Shown: positions 32,957 through 40,905 of the stretch, piece after piece | How the letters are laid out: each line of letters opens with the position of its first letter | How positions within the stretch are numbered: the first letter of the stretch is position 1 | NCBI RefSeq assembly: GCF_014646115.1 | Contig: NZ_BMMV01000019.1 | Location: 62,001 to 126,000 of the forward strand | Source of the DNA: Streptomyces camponoticapitis | GTDB taxonomy: Bacteria > Actinomycetota > Actinomycetes > Streptomycetales > Streptomycetaceae | Reading direction: 5' to 3' | DNA length: 64,000 bases | The notes under the pieces: model-generated | What the model was told of the DNA's origin: nothing | The model's input: the letters and a program-made list of their open reading frames with translations, nothing else | The model's database searches: none | Translations under genes and position numbers: made by a program

Positions 32957-33792
32957 GCATGAGCATGAGCGGCAGTGGCGGTACGAGCAGGCTCTCGGCG
33001 CACGAGCTGACGCTCGCCTACGACGACCGCACGGTCGTCCACGAGCTCGAACTGGCCGTCCCCGACGGGCGGGTGACCGTGATCGTCGGCCCCAACGCCT
33101 GCGGCAAGTCGACCACGCTGCGCGCGCTCGGGCGGCTGCTGAAGCCGAAGAGCGGCTCGGTGCTGCTCGACGGCGCGGAGCTGGCGAGCATCCCGACCCG
33201 GAAGATCGCCCAGTCGATCGGCCTGCTGCCGCAGTCGCCGTCCGCACCGGAGGCGATCACGGTCGCCGACCTGGTCTCGCGCGGGCGCCAGCCGCACCAG
33301 CGCTGGTGGCAGCAGTGGTCGGAGGAGGACGAGCGGGCCGTCACGGACGCGATGGCACGTACGGATGTGACGGACCTGGCCGAGAGGCCGGTCGACGAAC
33401 TGTCGGGCGGCCAGCGGCAGCGCGTATGGATCGCGATGGCGCTGGCACAGGAGACGGACCTGCTGCTGCTGGACGAACCGACGACGTTCCTGGACATCGC
33501 CCACCAGGTGGAGGTCCTGGACCTGGTCCGCCGCCTCAACCACGACCAGGGCCGCACGGTGGTGATCGTGCTCCACGACCTCAACCAGGCGGCCCGTTAC
33601 GCGGACCACCTGGTGGCCATGAAGGAGGGCCGCATCGTCGCGGAGGGCCCCCCGTCCGAGGTGGTGACGGCGGACCTGGTCCGCCAGGTCTTCGGCCTCC
33701 ACTCGGTGGTGGTCCCGGACCCGGTGACTGGCTCCCCCCTGGTGGTCCCGGGCGCCCCGTACCACCCGACGAACGGCGCGGACGCGGCGTAG
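32953..33792 (+). CDS. Iron-siderophore ABC transporter ATP-binding protein (FecE/FepC-like)
   Basis: 279 residues. Walker A VIVGPNACGKSTTLRALGRL, signature ELSGGQRQRVWIAMALAQET, Walker B LLLLDEPTTFLDIAHQ and H-loop VLHDLNQAARYADH are intact. The start has three Met-Ser repeats (ATGAGC three times); the first ATG overlaps the permease stop. Last gene of the operon. Together with the two permeases it energises import of a ferric siderophore or similar chelate. Confidence 0.94.
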   Translation: MSMSMSGSGGTSRLSAHELTLAYDDRTVVHELELAVPDGRVTVIVGPNACGKSTTLRALGRLLKPKSGSVLLDGAELASIPTRKIAQSIGLLPQSPSAPEAITVADLVSRGRQPHQRWWQQWSEEDERAVTDAMARTDVTDLAERPVDELSGGQRQRVWIAMALAQETDLLLLDEPTTFLDIAHQVEVLDLVRRLNHDQGRTVVIVLHDLNQAARYADHLVAMKEGRIVAEGPPSEVVTADLVRQVFGLHSVVVPDPVTGSPLVVPGAPYHPTNGADAA

Positions 33793-34045
33793 ACCCTGTG
33801 GGGCGCCGCCGGAGTCGGGCCGACCCTCGCAGTCCGGGGGGGCGCCCGCCGGGGCGGCAAGCAGACGGGACCGTCGGTCGGCAGCGGCCGATGACACGTC
33901 GGCGCGCGACGCCCACCGGCCCCACTCACCCGGCAAGCCCCCCCCGAGGCACGCCTCGGCCGACGCCCCTCGGCGACCAACGGCGAGCGGGCCCGCCGGG
34001 GCGCTCGCCCCCGTACCGCATCGGCGCACACCGCGCCCACGGTCG

Positions 34046-35101
34046 TCAGACCCGGCGGGAGCGCCACACCAGGAAGAGGGCCGAGCTGATCGCGGCCGCT
34101 TGGAGCACCGTGGGCCAGGTGGACGAGATCGCAGCTCCCGTCGCGCCCTCCGGGACGGGGTCGCCCCAGCGTTCGGTCGTACGGCCCCAGATCCAGACCC
34201 CGCCCGCGACCGCCGAGGCGATCGGCAGGCCGAAGACCGCCAGTTTCGCCTCGACGGGGGACAGCCGGCGGGAGGTGTACGCCAGGGCCCAGCCGAGCGC
34301 GAGCACCAGCCAGGAGGGGACGACCGCTCCGGCGACGAGCAGCGCGGCGGCCAGCAGCAGGAAAGGGTTGGTGAGCCGGAATCCGGCGCCGGTCCCGGCT
34401 GGGGGCGGCTTCCCTGCGCGGCGCCGGAGCCGCGGCAGCAGGCCGCGGCGTTCGGGCGGCTCCGCCACCTCCACCTCCTCGGCGACCGCCTCCGCCTCCG
34501 CCTTCTCCTTCGCCTTCTCAGCCAGTTCCTCCGGCGTCGGCGGTGGCTTCAGGATCTCGGGGATCTCGACGCCGCCGACGAACCCGGAGACACCGGGCGC
34601 CCCCATCGGGCCCGGGTCGACGCGCCACCAGTCCGGTTCGCTGCCGGACGTGCCGAGTTCGTGCGTGGGTGCCAAGTGGGGCGGGGACGCGGCCGGTTCG
34701 ACGGGGATCTCGGGTGCGGACCGCCGCGTCTGCTTCGGCAGCGACGGCCCCTCCCCCCGCTCCTTCCGGGCGCCACCGAGCCCGAGCCCCCGCCCGAGCC
34801 CGCCGCGCTGCTTCGGCAGCGACGGCGGCTCGGGACGCGCCTCGGGCGCCGGCGGCGGGGGGCCGAAGGCCGGCTCCCCCGCCGCCGCGCCGACCACCTG
34901 GTCCGGCGTACCGAGCCGCCCCAGGATCCGGCGGACGGCGGCGGGGCTGTCGCCGCCGAACCTGCCGCGCTGCTTCTCGATCTCGCCGCGCAGCTCGGAG
35001 ACCAGTCTCATCCGTTCACCGGAGGGCAACTGCCGTTGCTGGGCCACGTCTCCGACCCGGCTCAGATAGTCGTAGACGAGCTGATCGCTCTCGATCCCCA
35101 C
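34046..35101 (-). CDS. Membrane protein with HAAS-like N-terminal domain
   Basis: 351 residues. Residues 1-75 (LVYDYLSRVGDVAQQRQLPS, ERMRLVSELRGEIEKQRGRF, then RRILGRLGTPDQVV) resemble the HAAS/DUF1700 helical domain of PadR-linked membrane sensors. A long Pro/Glu-rich cytoplasmic linker (about 75-235) contains the repeated motif PSLPKQ twice and an acidic-basic stretch AEKAKEKAEAEAVAEEVEVA. Four membrane helices follow near the C-terminus (e.g. NPFLLLAAALLVAGAVVPSW). No PadR gene is next to it. Role unknown; a signalling or scaffold function is a guess. Confidence 0.8.
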   Translation of the reverse strand: MGIESDQLVYDYLSRVGDVAQQRQLPSGERMRLVSELRGEIEKQRGRFGGDSPAAVRRILGRLGTPDQVVGAAAGEPAFGPPPPAPEARPEPPSLPKQRGGLGRGLGLGGARKERGEGPSLPKQTRRSAPEIPVEPAASPPHLAPTHELGTSGSEPDWWRVDPGPMGAPGVSGFVGGVEIPEILKPPPTPEELAEKAKEKAEAEAVAEEVEVAEPPERRGLLPRLRRRAGKPPPAGTGAGFRLTNPFLLLAAALLVAGAVVPSWLVLALGWALAYTSRRLSPVEAKLAVFGLPIASAVAGGVWIWGRTTERWGDPVPEGATGAAISSTWPTVLQAAAISSALFLVWRSRRV

Positions 35102-35180
35102 ACTGCCCTCCGCACATGCACGCGTACCTGCGGCCGATGGTGTCGCGCCCGTACCCGTACGTCCAGTACGACAAGGGCGG

Positions 35181-36095
35181 TCAGGGCCCGGCGGGCGGCC
35201 ACGGCACCTCCGCCACGAGAGGCAGGATCACCTCCTCCTCGTAGTCCAGGTGCGCGTTCAGCTCCGTTGTCATCTTCGCCAACTCGGCCCGGAACAGGGG
35301 CGGTTCGGCCGACCCGAGGTCCGCCAGCAGCGCCACCAGACCGTCCTGGATCCGCGCGACCGTACGGTGCTCCGCGCTCAGCCGGTCGAAGACGTCCGTC
35401 ACGTACGGGTGGTACCGCGCGATCCCGGGAAACAGGTGCCCGTCCTCGCTGGTGTGGTGGAACTCCAGGGCCTGGCAGAACGCCAGACAGCGCTGCCTGA
35501 TCTGGAGCCCGAGACCCGGCGCCGGCGGCTCGCCGGGACCCTGGTGCGCGGCGAGCGCCGCGAAGTGCGCGTCGACGTCCGCCGTCACCAGCCTCAGCTG
35601 GGCGCGCAGATGGTCGTGCACCTCCAGGATCTTGTCCGCGAGGGTCCTGACCTCGCGAGGCGCCTCCCCCGCCTCCCCGGCCGCCGGCACCGCCGGTTCC
35701 AGCACCACGACCGGCAGGGTCCGGTCGGTCGCGGCCTGGTAGTCGCCGTACCCGGGAGCCTCCCGTACGACGTGCGCGAACAGCTCGTCGCGCCTGGCCC
35801 CCTCGGCCGGGACCGCGAGCGCCTCGAACTCGCGGGTGCCGATCTCCACCCGCACCGCCGGGTGGGCGAGCAGATTGCCGTACCAGTCGGGGTGCGCGGG
35901 TGCGCCGAGGTTGGACGCGACGACCAGGAGCGAGTCGCCGTGGCGGACATACCCGAGGGGGGTGGTCCTGCGGGCGCCCGACTTCGCGCCGGTGGTGGTC
36001 AGCAGGAGCAGGTCCGCGCCCTCGAAGGGGCCGCCGACCTTCCCCCCGTTGGCACGGAATTCCTCGGTGACGGAATCATTGAACGACGTGGGCAT
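35181..36095 (-). CDS. Deazaflavin-dependent nitroreductase-like / hemerythrin fusion protein
   Basis: 304 residues. N-terminal domain (about 1-135) is the Ddn-like split-barrel of F420-dependent quinone/nitro reductases: LLLLTTTGAKSGARRTTPLG, DSLLVVASNLGAPAHPDWYG, LLAHPAVRVEIG. C-terminal domain (about 165-300) is a hemerythrin HHE four-helix bundle with di-iron ligands in EVHDHLRAQL, FHHTSEDGHLFPG, AEHRTVARIQ and HLDYEEEVILPLV. A linker of about 25 residues joins them. The combination suggests an F420-linked redox enzyme coupled to an O2/NO-binding or iron centre. ATG 36095 has GGAG 12 nt upstream. Palindromes at 36258-36294 lie upstream. Confidence 0.88.
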   Translation of the reverse strand: MPTSFNDSVTEEFRANGGKVGGPFEGADLLLLTTTGAKSGARRTTPLGYVRHGDSLLVVASNLGAPAHPDWYGNLLAHPAVRVEIGTREFEALAVPAEGARRDELFAHVVREAPGYGDYQAATDRTLPVVVLEPAVPAAGEAGEAPREVRTLADKILEVHDHLRAQLRLVTADVDAHFAALAAHQGPGEPPAPGLGLQIRQRCLAFCQALEFHHTSEDGHLFPGIARYHPYVTDVFDRLSAEHRTVARIQDGLVALLADLGSAEPPLFRAELAKMTTELNAHLDYEEEVILPLVAEVPWPPAGP

Positions 36096-36257
36096 ACGTT
36101 TCTGGGTCTCCGGAAGATGAGGGCAGCCCTCGGCCACGGGCCACGGCACGCACGAGGGTGCCGCGCACGCCGGAAGCGGCTGCGGAGGATGAGAAAGCGT
36201 GAGGGATGACGCGCGGCGTGCGGCGCGGCGAGTGCCGGCGCCCGCTCGCTGCCTCGG

Positions 36258-36294
36258 ATCTGATGATCAGATACGGGTCGCGGAGTACGTACTC
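36258..36294. promoter_or_regulatory. Two palindromes upstream of the nitroreductase/hemerythrin gene
   Basis: ATCTGATGATCAGAT (36258-36272) and GAGTACGTACTC (36283-36294) are perfect dyads 23-24 bp apart (centre to centre), in a 458-bp region (36096-36553) that otherwise holds no gene I can support. A small hairpin CCCTT-N5-AAGGG follows at 36304-36318. Likely operators, regulator unknown. Confidence 0.5.
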
Positions 36295-36507
36295 ATGGCG
36301 GATCCCTTGAAAGAAGGGTGCTCGCCCGGTCACCGGCCCGCCCACTGCTCTTCGGCCGGTGCCACGCGGCACCGCCTCCATTACAGGCAACCGCCCCGGC
36401 ACCTGTCAACAAAGCGCAGCCGCCGCACCGGCACGCAAGGCCCGCCCCACCACCCGTCCCACACCCCGCCGCACCGCCGACACTCCGGCCCGGCGCCCCT
36501 CAGGGGC

Positions 36508-36535
36508 TAACGTGGGGCGGATGGGAACCAGCTAG
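36508..36535 (+). promoter_or_regulatory. Leaderless-type promoter with 4-codon upstream ORF
   Basis: TAACGT (36508-36513) lies seven bases before ATG 36521, which opens Met-Gly-Thr-Ser-stop (36521-36535). The stop is 18 bp before the GTG of the helicase-associated gene, which has its own GGAGG. The real mRNA may therefore start with a minimal ORF; a role in translational control is possible. Confidence 0.4.
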
Positions 36536-36553
36536 CCGCCCCTGGAGGCGCAC

Positions 36554-39088
36554 GTGTCCGAACGATCCGGCGGAACGCCCCCGCGTACGCTCGCGGAGGC
36601 CCTGCGCACCCGCGACGACGACGCGCTGGCCGCCCTCCTGCGCGCGCGTCCCGACCTGCTGAGCCCCGTACCCAACGACCTCAGCCAGCTCGCCACCCGC
36701 GCCGGCACCCGCGCCTCCGTCATGCGGGCGCTGGAGCGGCTCGACCGCTTCACGCTCCAGACCGCCGAGGCGCTGGCGGCCTCGACCGACCCCGCCCCGT
36801 ACGAGGCGGTCCGCGCGCTCATGACCGGCGACGAGGGTGACCCGCGCGTCGAGGCGGCCCTGCCGCACGCCGTCGCCGCGCTGCGCGAGCAGGCGCTGAT
36901 CTGGGGCGCGGACGACCGGCTGCGGCTGGTCCGCACCGCCCGCGAGATCCTGGCGCCGTCCCCCGGCCACCCCTCCCCCACCGGCCTCGGCCCGACCGTC
37001 GCCGAGGCCACGGCGGGGATGTCGCCGGGCCGGATCCAGGAGATCATCGCCACCGCCGGGCTGCCCTCCACGCACGACCCGGTCTCGGCGGTCACCGCGC
37101 TGGCCGCGCTCTTCACCGACCGCACGCGTATGGCGGCGCTGCTCGACACCGCCCCGCCCGAAGCGCTGAGCGTCCTCGACCGGCTGGTGTGGGGGCCTCC
37201 GTACGGCGAGATCACCTCGAAGCCCGCGCCTCCCGTGCAGTGGCTGCGCGACCACGGGCTGCTGCTCCCGACCTCCACGCGGACCGTCGTCCTGCCGCGC
37301 GAGGCCGCGCTGCATCTGCGCGGTGGGCGCGCGCACCGGCACGTCGAGCCGGAGCCGCCGGAGATCCTGCCGCACCCCTCGACATCGACGGCGAGCCCGT
37401 CGGCCGTCAGCCGTCCACAGGTTGTGGACAGCGCGGCGGCCGCGCAGGCGTTCACCGCGCTCGCGACGGTCGAGGAGCTGGCCAAGGAGTGGAACGAGGG
37501 CGGTCCGAACGTCCTGCGCGCCGGCGGCCTCTCCGTACGCGACCTCAAACGCACCGCCGCGGCTCTGGACGTCACCGAGCCCGTGGCCGCGTTCTGGGTC
37601 GAACTGGCCTACGCGGCAGGGCTGTTGGCGGCCGACGGCGAGGCGGACGAGCGGTACGCGCCGACGCCCGCCTACGACCGGTGGCCCGAGATGCCCCCGG
37701 CCGAACGCTGGGCGCGGCTGGCCACCGCCTGGCTCGGCGCCACCCGCACGGCGGGCCTCGTCGGCGGCCAGGACAGCAAGGGCCGTACCCTCGCCGCGCT
37801 GGGCCCGGACCTGGACCGGGGCGCCGCGCCGGAGGTCCGGCGCCATGTGCTCGACCTGCTCGCGAGCCTCCCGGAGGGCACCGCGCCCGACCCTGAGAGC
37901 GTGCTCGCCCGGCTGCGCTGGGAGCGCCCGCTGCGCGGTGCGGTGGCGGGGCGGCCCGAGGACCTCCGGGCGCGCATCGCCGCGTGGACGCTGAACGAGG
38001 CGGAGATGCTCGGCGTGACCGGGCGCGGCGCGCTGTCCTCGCACGGACGCGCGCTGATCGCACCGGACGGCGGGGCGATGGGGTCGTTCCCGAAGCCCGC
38101 CTCCCGTACCGGCGCCACCCCCGGGGAGTTGTCGGCCGCCGGCCTGCACGCCGCCCGCGCTCTGGCACCGCATCTGCCCGAACCGCTCGACCACGTGCTC
38201 CTCCAGGCCGACCTCACGGCCGTCGCGCCCGGTCCGCTGCTGCGTCCGCTCGCCGAGACGCTGTCCGTGCTCGCCGACGTCGAGTCGCGGGGCGGTGCGA
38301 CCGTCTACCGCTTCACACCCGCGTCCGTACGGCGCGCGCTGGACGCCGGACGGTCCGCGTCCGACCTGCACGCGTTCCTGGCCGCCCACAGCCGTACGCC
38401 GGTGCCGCAGCCGCTCAGCTATCTCATCGACGACATGGCGCGGCGGCACGGGCATCTGCGGATCGGCGCCGCGTCGGCGTACGTGCGCTGCGACGACGAG
38501 GCCGTCCTGGACGAGATCCTGGCCGACCGGCGCTCCCAGGGCCTGCGGCTGCGCCGCCTCGCGCCCACCGTCCTCGCGGCCCAGGCCGACCCCACGACGC
38601 TGCTGGACGGGCTGCGCACGATGGGCCTCGCGCCGGCGGCCGAGTCCGCCGAGGGCGACGTACTGATCACCCGCGCCCACGCGCACCGCACCCCGCCCCG
38701 TACGCCCCCGGCGCCCGTCCCCGACGGGCCGCCGGTGCCCGCGCCGACCCTGCTCGGCGCGGCGGTACGGGCGATCCGGGCCGGTGACCAGGCGGCGACG
38801 GCCGTACGCAGGACACTCCCCGAACCGGCGACGGCCGCCCCGGCCGGCGACCTGCCGCGCACGACCCCGGCCGAGACGCTGGCGACGGTCCAGGCCGCCG
38901 CCCTGACGGGCTCGGCGCTGTGGATCGGCTACGTCAACGCGGAGGGCGCGGCGAGCCAGCGCGTGATCGCGCCGGTACGGGTCGAGGGCGGCTTCGTGAC
39001 GGCGTACGACCACACGGCGGACGAGGTCCGCACGTACCCGCTGCACCGCATCACGGGAGTCGCGGAACTGGCGGACGACCCGGCTTGA
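36554..39088 (+). CDS. Helicase-associated protein (XPB/Ssl2-like, Helicase_C_3)
   Basis: 844 residues from GTG 36554 (CTGGAGG 6 nt upstream). No Walker motifs, so not a helicase by itself. N-terminal region (1-110: LAEALRTRDDDALAALLRAR, DLSQLATRAGTRASVMRALE) is a helical winged-helix-like block. The central and C-terminal parts (PEPLDHVLLQADLTAVAPGP, LAETLSVLADVESRGGATVY, PVPQPLSYLIDDMARRHGHL) match the Helicase_C_3/XPB-associated family of actinobacteria. The last 70 residues (SALWIGYVNAEGAASQRVIA) resemble a WYL-type domain. It presumably works with the XPB-type helicase encoded at 50501-52144, now about 11 kb away. Role in DNA repair is inferred only. Confidence 0.85.
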   Translation: MSERSGGTPPRTLAEALRTRDDDALAALLRARPDLLSPVPNDLSQLATRAGTRASVMRALERLDRFTLQTAEALAASTDPAPYEAVRALMTGDEGDPRVEAALPHAVAALREQALIWGADDRLRLVRTAREILAPSPGHPSPTGLGPTVAEATAGMSPGRIQEIIATAGLPSTHDPVSAVTALAALFTDRTRMAALLDTAPPEALSVLDRLVWGPPYGEITSKPAPPVQWLRDHGLLLPTSTRTVVLPREAALHLRGGRAHRHVEPEPPEILPHPSTSTASPSAVSRPQVVDSAAAAQAFTALATVEELAKEWNEGGPNVLRAGGLSVRDLKRTAAALDVTEPVAAFWVELAYAAGLLAADGEADERYAPTPAYDRWPEMPPAERWARLATAWLGATRTAGLVGGQDSKGRTLAALGPDLDRGAAPEVRRHVLDLLASLPEGTAPDPESVLARLRWERPLRGAVAGRPEDLRARIAAWTLNEAEMLGVTGRGALSSHGRALIAPDGGAMGSFPKPASRTGATPGELSAAGLHAARALAPHLPEPLDHVLLQADLTAVAPGPLLRPLAETLSVLADVESRGGATVYRFTPASVRRALDAGRSASDLHAFLAAHSRTPVPQPLSYLIDDMARRHGHLRIGAASAYVRCDDEAVLDEILADRRSQGLRLRRLAPTVLAAQADPTTLLDGLRTMGLAPAAESAEGDVLITRAHAHRTPPRTPPAPVPDGPPVPAPTLLGAAVRAIRAGDQAATAVRRTLPEPATAAPAGDLPRTTPAETLATVQAAALTGSALWIGYVNAEGAASQRVIAPVRVEGGFVTAYDHTADEVRTYPLHRITGVAELADDPA

Positions 39089-39113
39089 CGGCTGCCGGGG
39101 GGGTGTCCGTCGG

Positions 39114-40040
39114 CTACTTCCGGAAGCGCCGCCCGACGCGCTCGCCCAGGGACGCGGGCTTGTCGGCCCCGGCCTGGGGGGCGGTCCTGGGATCGGGCTT
39201 GGGGTCGGTCCTGGGCGCGGCGGTCTTCTTCTTCGCGGCGGTCTTCTTGGCCACGGCCTTCTTCGCGGGCGCCTTCCTGGCGGCCGTCTTCGTGCCGCCG
39301 GCCGTCGTGCCGCCCGCCGTCCTGCCCGTCGTCCTTCCGCTCTCCGCCGCCACGGGCTCGCGCTTCACCGCACCCCGCACGCGCTCGGTCCACGGCACGC
39401 GCCCCGTGGCCGGGGTGGCCACACCCGCGCGCCGCGCCTTCTTCTCCGCCGCCCGTTCCGCCTCCTGCCGCCGCTCGCGCTCGGCCTGCGCCTCCAGGGA
39501 ACGGAACCCCAGGGTGTGGAAGCGGTGACTGAAGCGCCGCCCCAACAGCAGGTACGCGAGGAACGCGCCGCTCGTGTTCATGATCACGTCGTCCACGTCG
39601 AAGGCCCGGCCCTCGACGATGGCGCCCTGAGCCAGCTCCACCACGGTCATCATGACGATGGTCAGCACCATCACGCGCAGCATCCTGAACCTGCGGGGCA
39701 CCAGCACCGGCAGCAACAGTCCGAACGGCGCGCCCATCAGTACGTTGCCGCCGACCTGCTTGCACGCGGCGAGGAACGTGTAGTCCTCGGCGTACTGCCG
39801 CAGGGAGTGCCCCGGCCGCAGATTGGCCCCGGCGATCTCCGCCGAGGCGGGCGACGGGGTGAGCGTCAACTCCGCGAGTACAGCGGCGAATCCGACGAGC
39901 AGCATGAGCGCGACGGCGAGGATGACCACCCGCAGCACGGCGCCGCCCCATGACGTACGCCAGCTCGAAGTCGGAGGTACCGTTCCATCGACCGTACGAG
40001 CGGCTCCCCGCCCACCGGTCCGTTCCATTTCAGCGGCCAT
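39114..40040 (-). CDS. VanZ family membrane protein with Lys/Ala-rich histone-like tail
   Basis: 308 residues from ATG 40040 (ATG 40028 also possible). Four to five helices with VanZ-like features: NVLMGAPFGLLLPVLVPRRF, TIVMMTVVELAQGAIVEGRA, FDVDDVIMNTSGAFLAYLLL. VanZ proteins are linked to low-level teicoplanin resistance or cell-envelope functions. After the last helix an unusual cytoplasmic tail of about 120 residues follows, with charged AEAQAERERRQEAERAAEKK and histone-H1-like KTAARKAPAKKAVAKKTAAK. Such tails bind nucleic acid or acidic surfaces in other proteins. Convergent with the helicase-associated gene. Confidence 0.85.
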   Translation of the reverse strand: MAAEMERTGGRGAARTVDGTVPPTSSWRTSWGGAVLRVVILAVALMLLVGFAAVLAELTLTPSPASAEIAGANLRPGHSLRQYAEDYTFLAACKQVGGNVLMGAPFGLLLPVLVPRRFRMLRVMVLTIVMMTVVELAQGAIVEGRAFDVDDVIMNTSGAFLAYLLLGRRFSHRFHTLGFRSLEAQAERERRQEAERAAEKKARRAGVATPATGRVPWTERVRGAVKREPVAAESGRTTGRTAGGTTAGGTKTAARKAPAKKAVAKKTAAKKKTAAPRTDPKPDPRTAPQAGADKPASLGERVGRRFRK

Positions 40041-40125
40041 AGCCCGCACTTGCCCCCGACCCGGCCACCTACGCCCGGTCCGGCCGATCTGGTGGAGTCC
40101 CCGATCTTCTTCCGCTTGCGGCAGC

Positions 40126-40905
40126 TCAGTTCGGCCGGGCGGGTGGGAACGGGGCCGCTCCGTCCACCGCCCGCCGCGCCTCGGCCACCACGCCGGGATC
40201 GGTGACGAAGTGGGTGTCCCGCTCGGCCGACGCACCCCCGGCGCCGAGCGGTACCCAGCGGCCGCCCCGCCGGGCAGGCGCCCTGGTCTTGGCGGAGAGG
40301 TGGACGGCAGAGGCTCCGGCGGAGATCAGGGCCGGGATGTCGGCGAGGCGAACCCCGCCGCCGGCCATCACCTGCACCTGCGCCGCGGCGGAGGCCATCG
40401 CGGCGATCGTCTCCCGGCCCTCGGCCGCGGTGGGGGCGCCGCCCGAGGTGAGAACCCGGGTGAGGCCGAGCGAGGGCAGCAGAGCGGCGGCGGCCACCGG
40501 GTCGGCGGACTGGTCGATCGCGCGGTGCAGGGTGATGTCCACCGGGCGGCCCGGGGCGCGGGCCGCCTCGGCGAGCCGGGCGACCGCGGCGGTGTCCAGG
40601 GCGCCGTCGGCGGTCAGCGCGCCGATCACCACACCACCGGCGCCGGAGGCGATGACGGACCGCACCTCGGCGGCCATCAGAGCGATTTCCTCCGCGTCGT
40701 AGACGAAGTCGCCCGGCCGGCACCTGACGAGCACCTGGACCGACAGCCCCTCCCGGGCGACCGCCTCCACCAGTGCCGCCGACGGGGTCAGACCGCCCAG
40801 CTCCAGGGCGGCGCAGAGCTCGACCCGGTCGGCGCCCTCGTCCCGGGCGGCGCGGGCGCCGGCGGGTGAGGTGACGGCGATCTCCAGGGCGGGTCGGGCG
40901 GTCAT
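40126..40905 (-). CDS. cutC: CutC family protein (classical branch)
   Basis: 259 residues, TIM-barrel CutC family. Signature EGADRVELCAALELGGLTPS (residues about 24-43), VLVRCRPGDFVYDAEEIALM, DITLHRAIDQSADP and VQVMAGGGVRLADIPALISA are all present. CutC was named for copper homeostasis in E. coli, but that role is disputed and the fold suggests a sugar-phosphate or related enzyme. Here it is the last gene of a ROK repressor-M81-CutC operon (ATG overlaps the M81 stop), divergent from a peptide-type ABC transporter and ROK kinase; nothing copper-related is nearby. A second, diverged CutC lies at 57198-57902. Confidence 0.9.
   Translation of the reverse strand: MTARPALEIAVTSPAGARAARDEGADRVELCAALELGGLTPSAALVEAVAREGLSVQVLVRCRPGDFVYDAEEIALMAAEVRSVIASGAGGVVIGALTADGALDTAAVARLAEAARAPGRPVDITLHRAIDQSADPVAAAALLPSLGLTRVLTSGGAPTAAEGRETIAAMASAAAQVQVMAGGGVRLADIPALISAGASAVHLSAKTRAPARRGGRWVPLGAGGASAERDTHFVTDPGVVAEARRAVDGAAPFPPARPN

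Noticed and set aside
33793..34045. Possible small gene between the siderophore ATPase and the HAAS-like gene
   Set aside because: Only low-complexity Gly/Pro/Arg frames; no ribosome site or conserved pattern.
36096..36507. Possible gene in the long gap upstream of the nitroreductase/hemerythrin gene
   Set aside because: Frames of about 100 codons exist on both strands but are Arg/Pro/His-rich with no starts or motifs; the palindromes fit a control region better.
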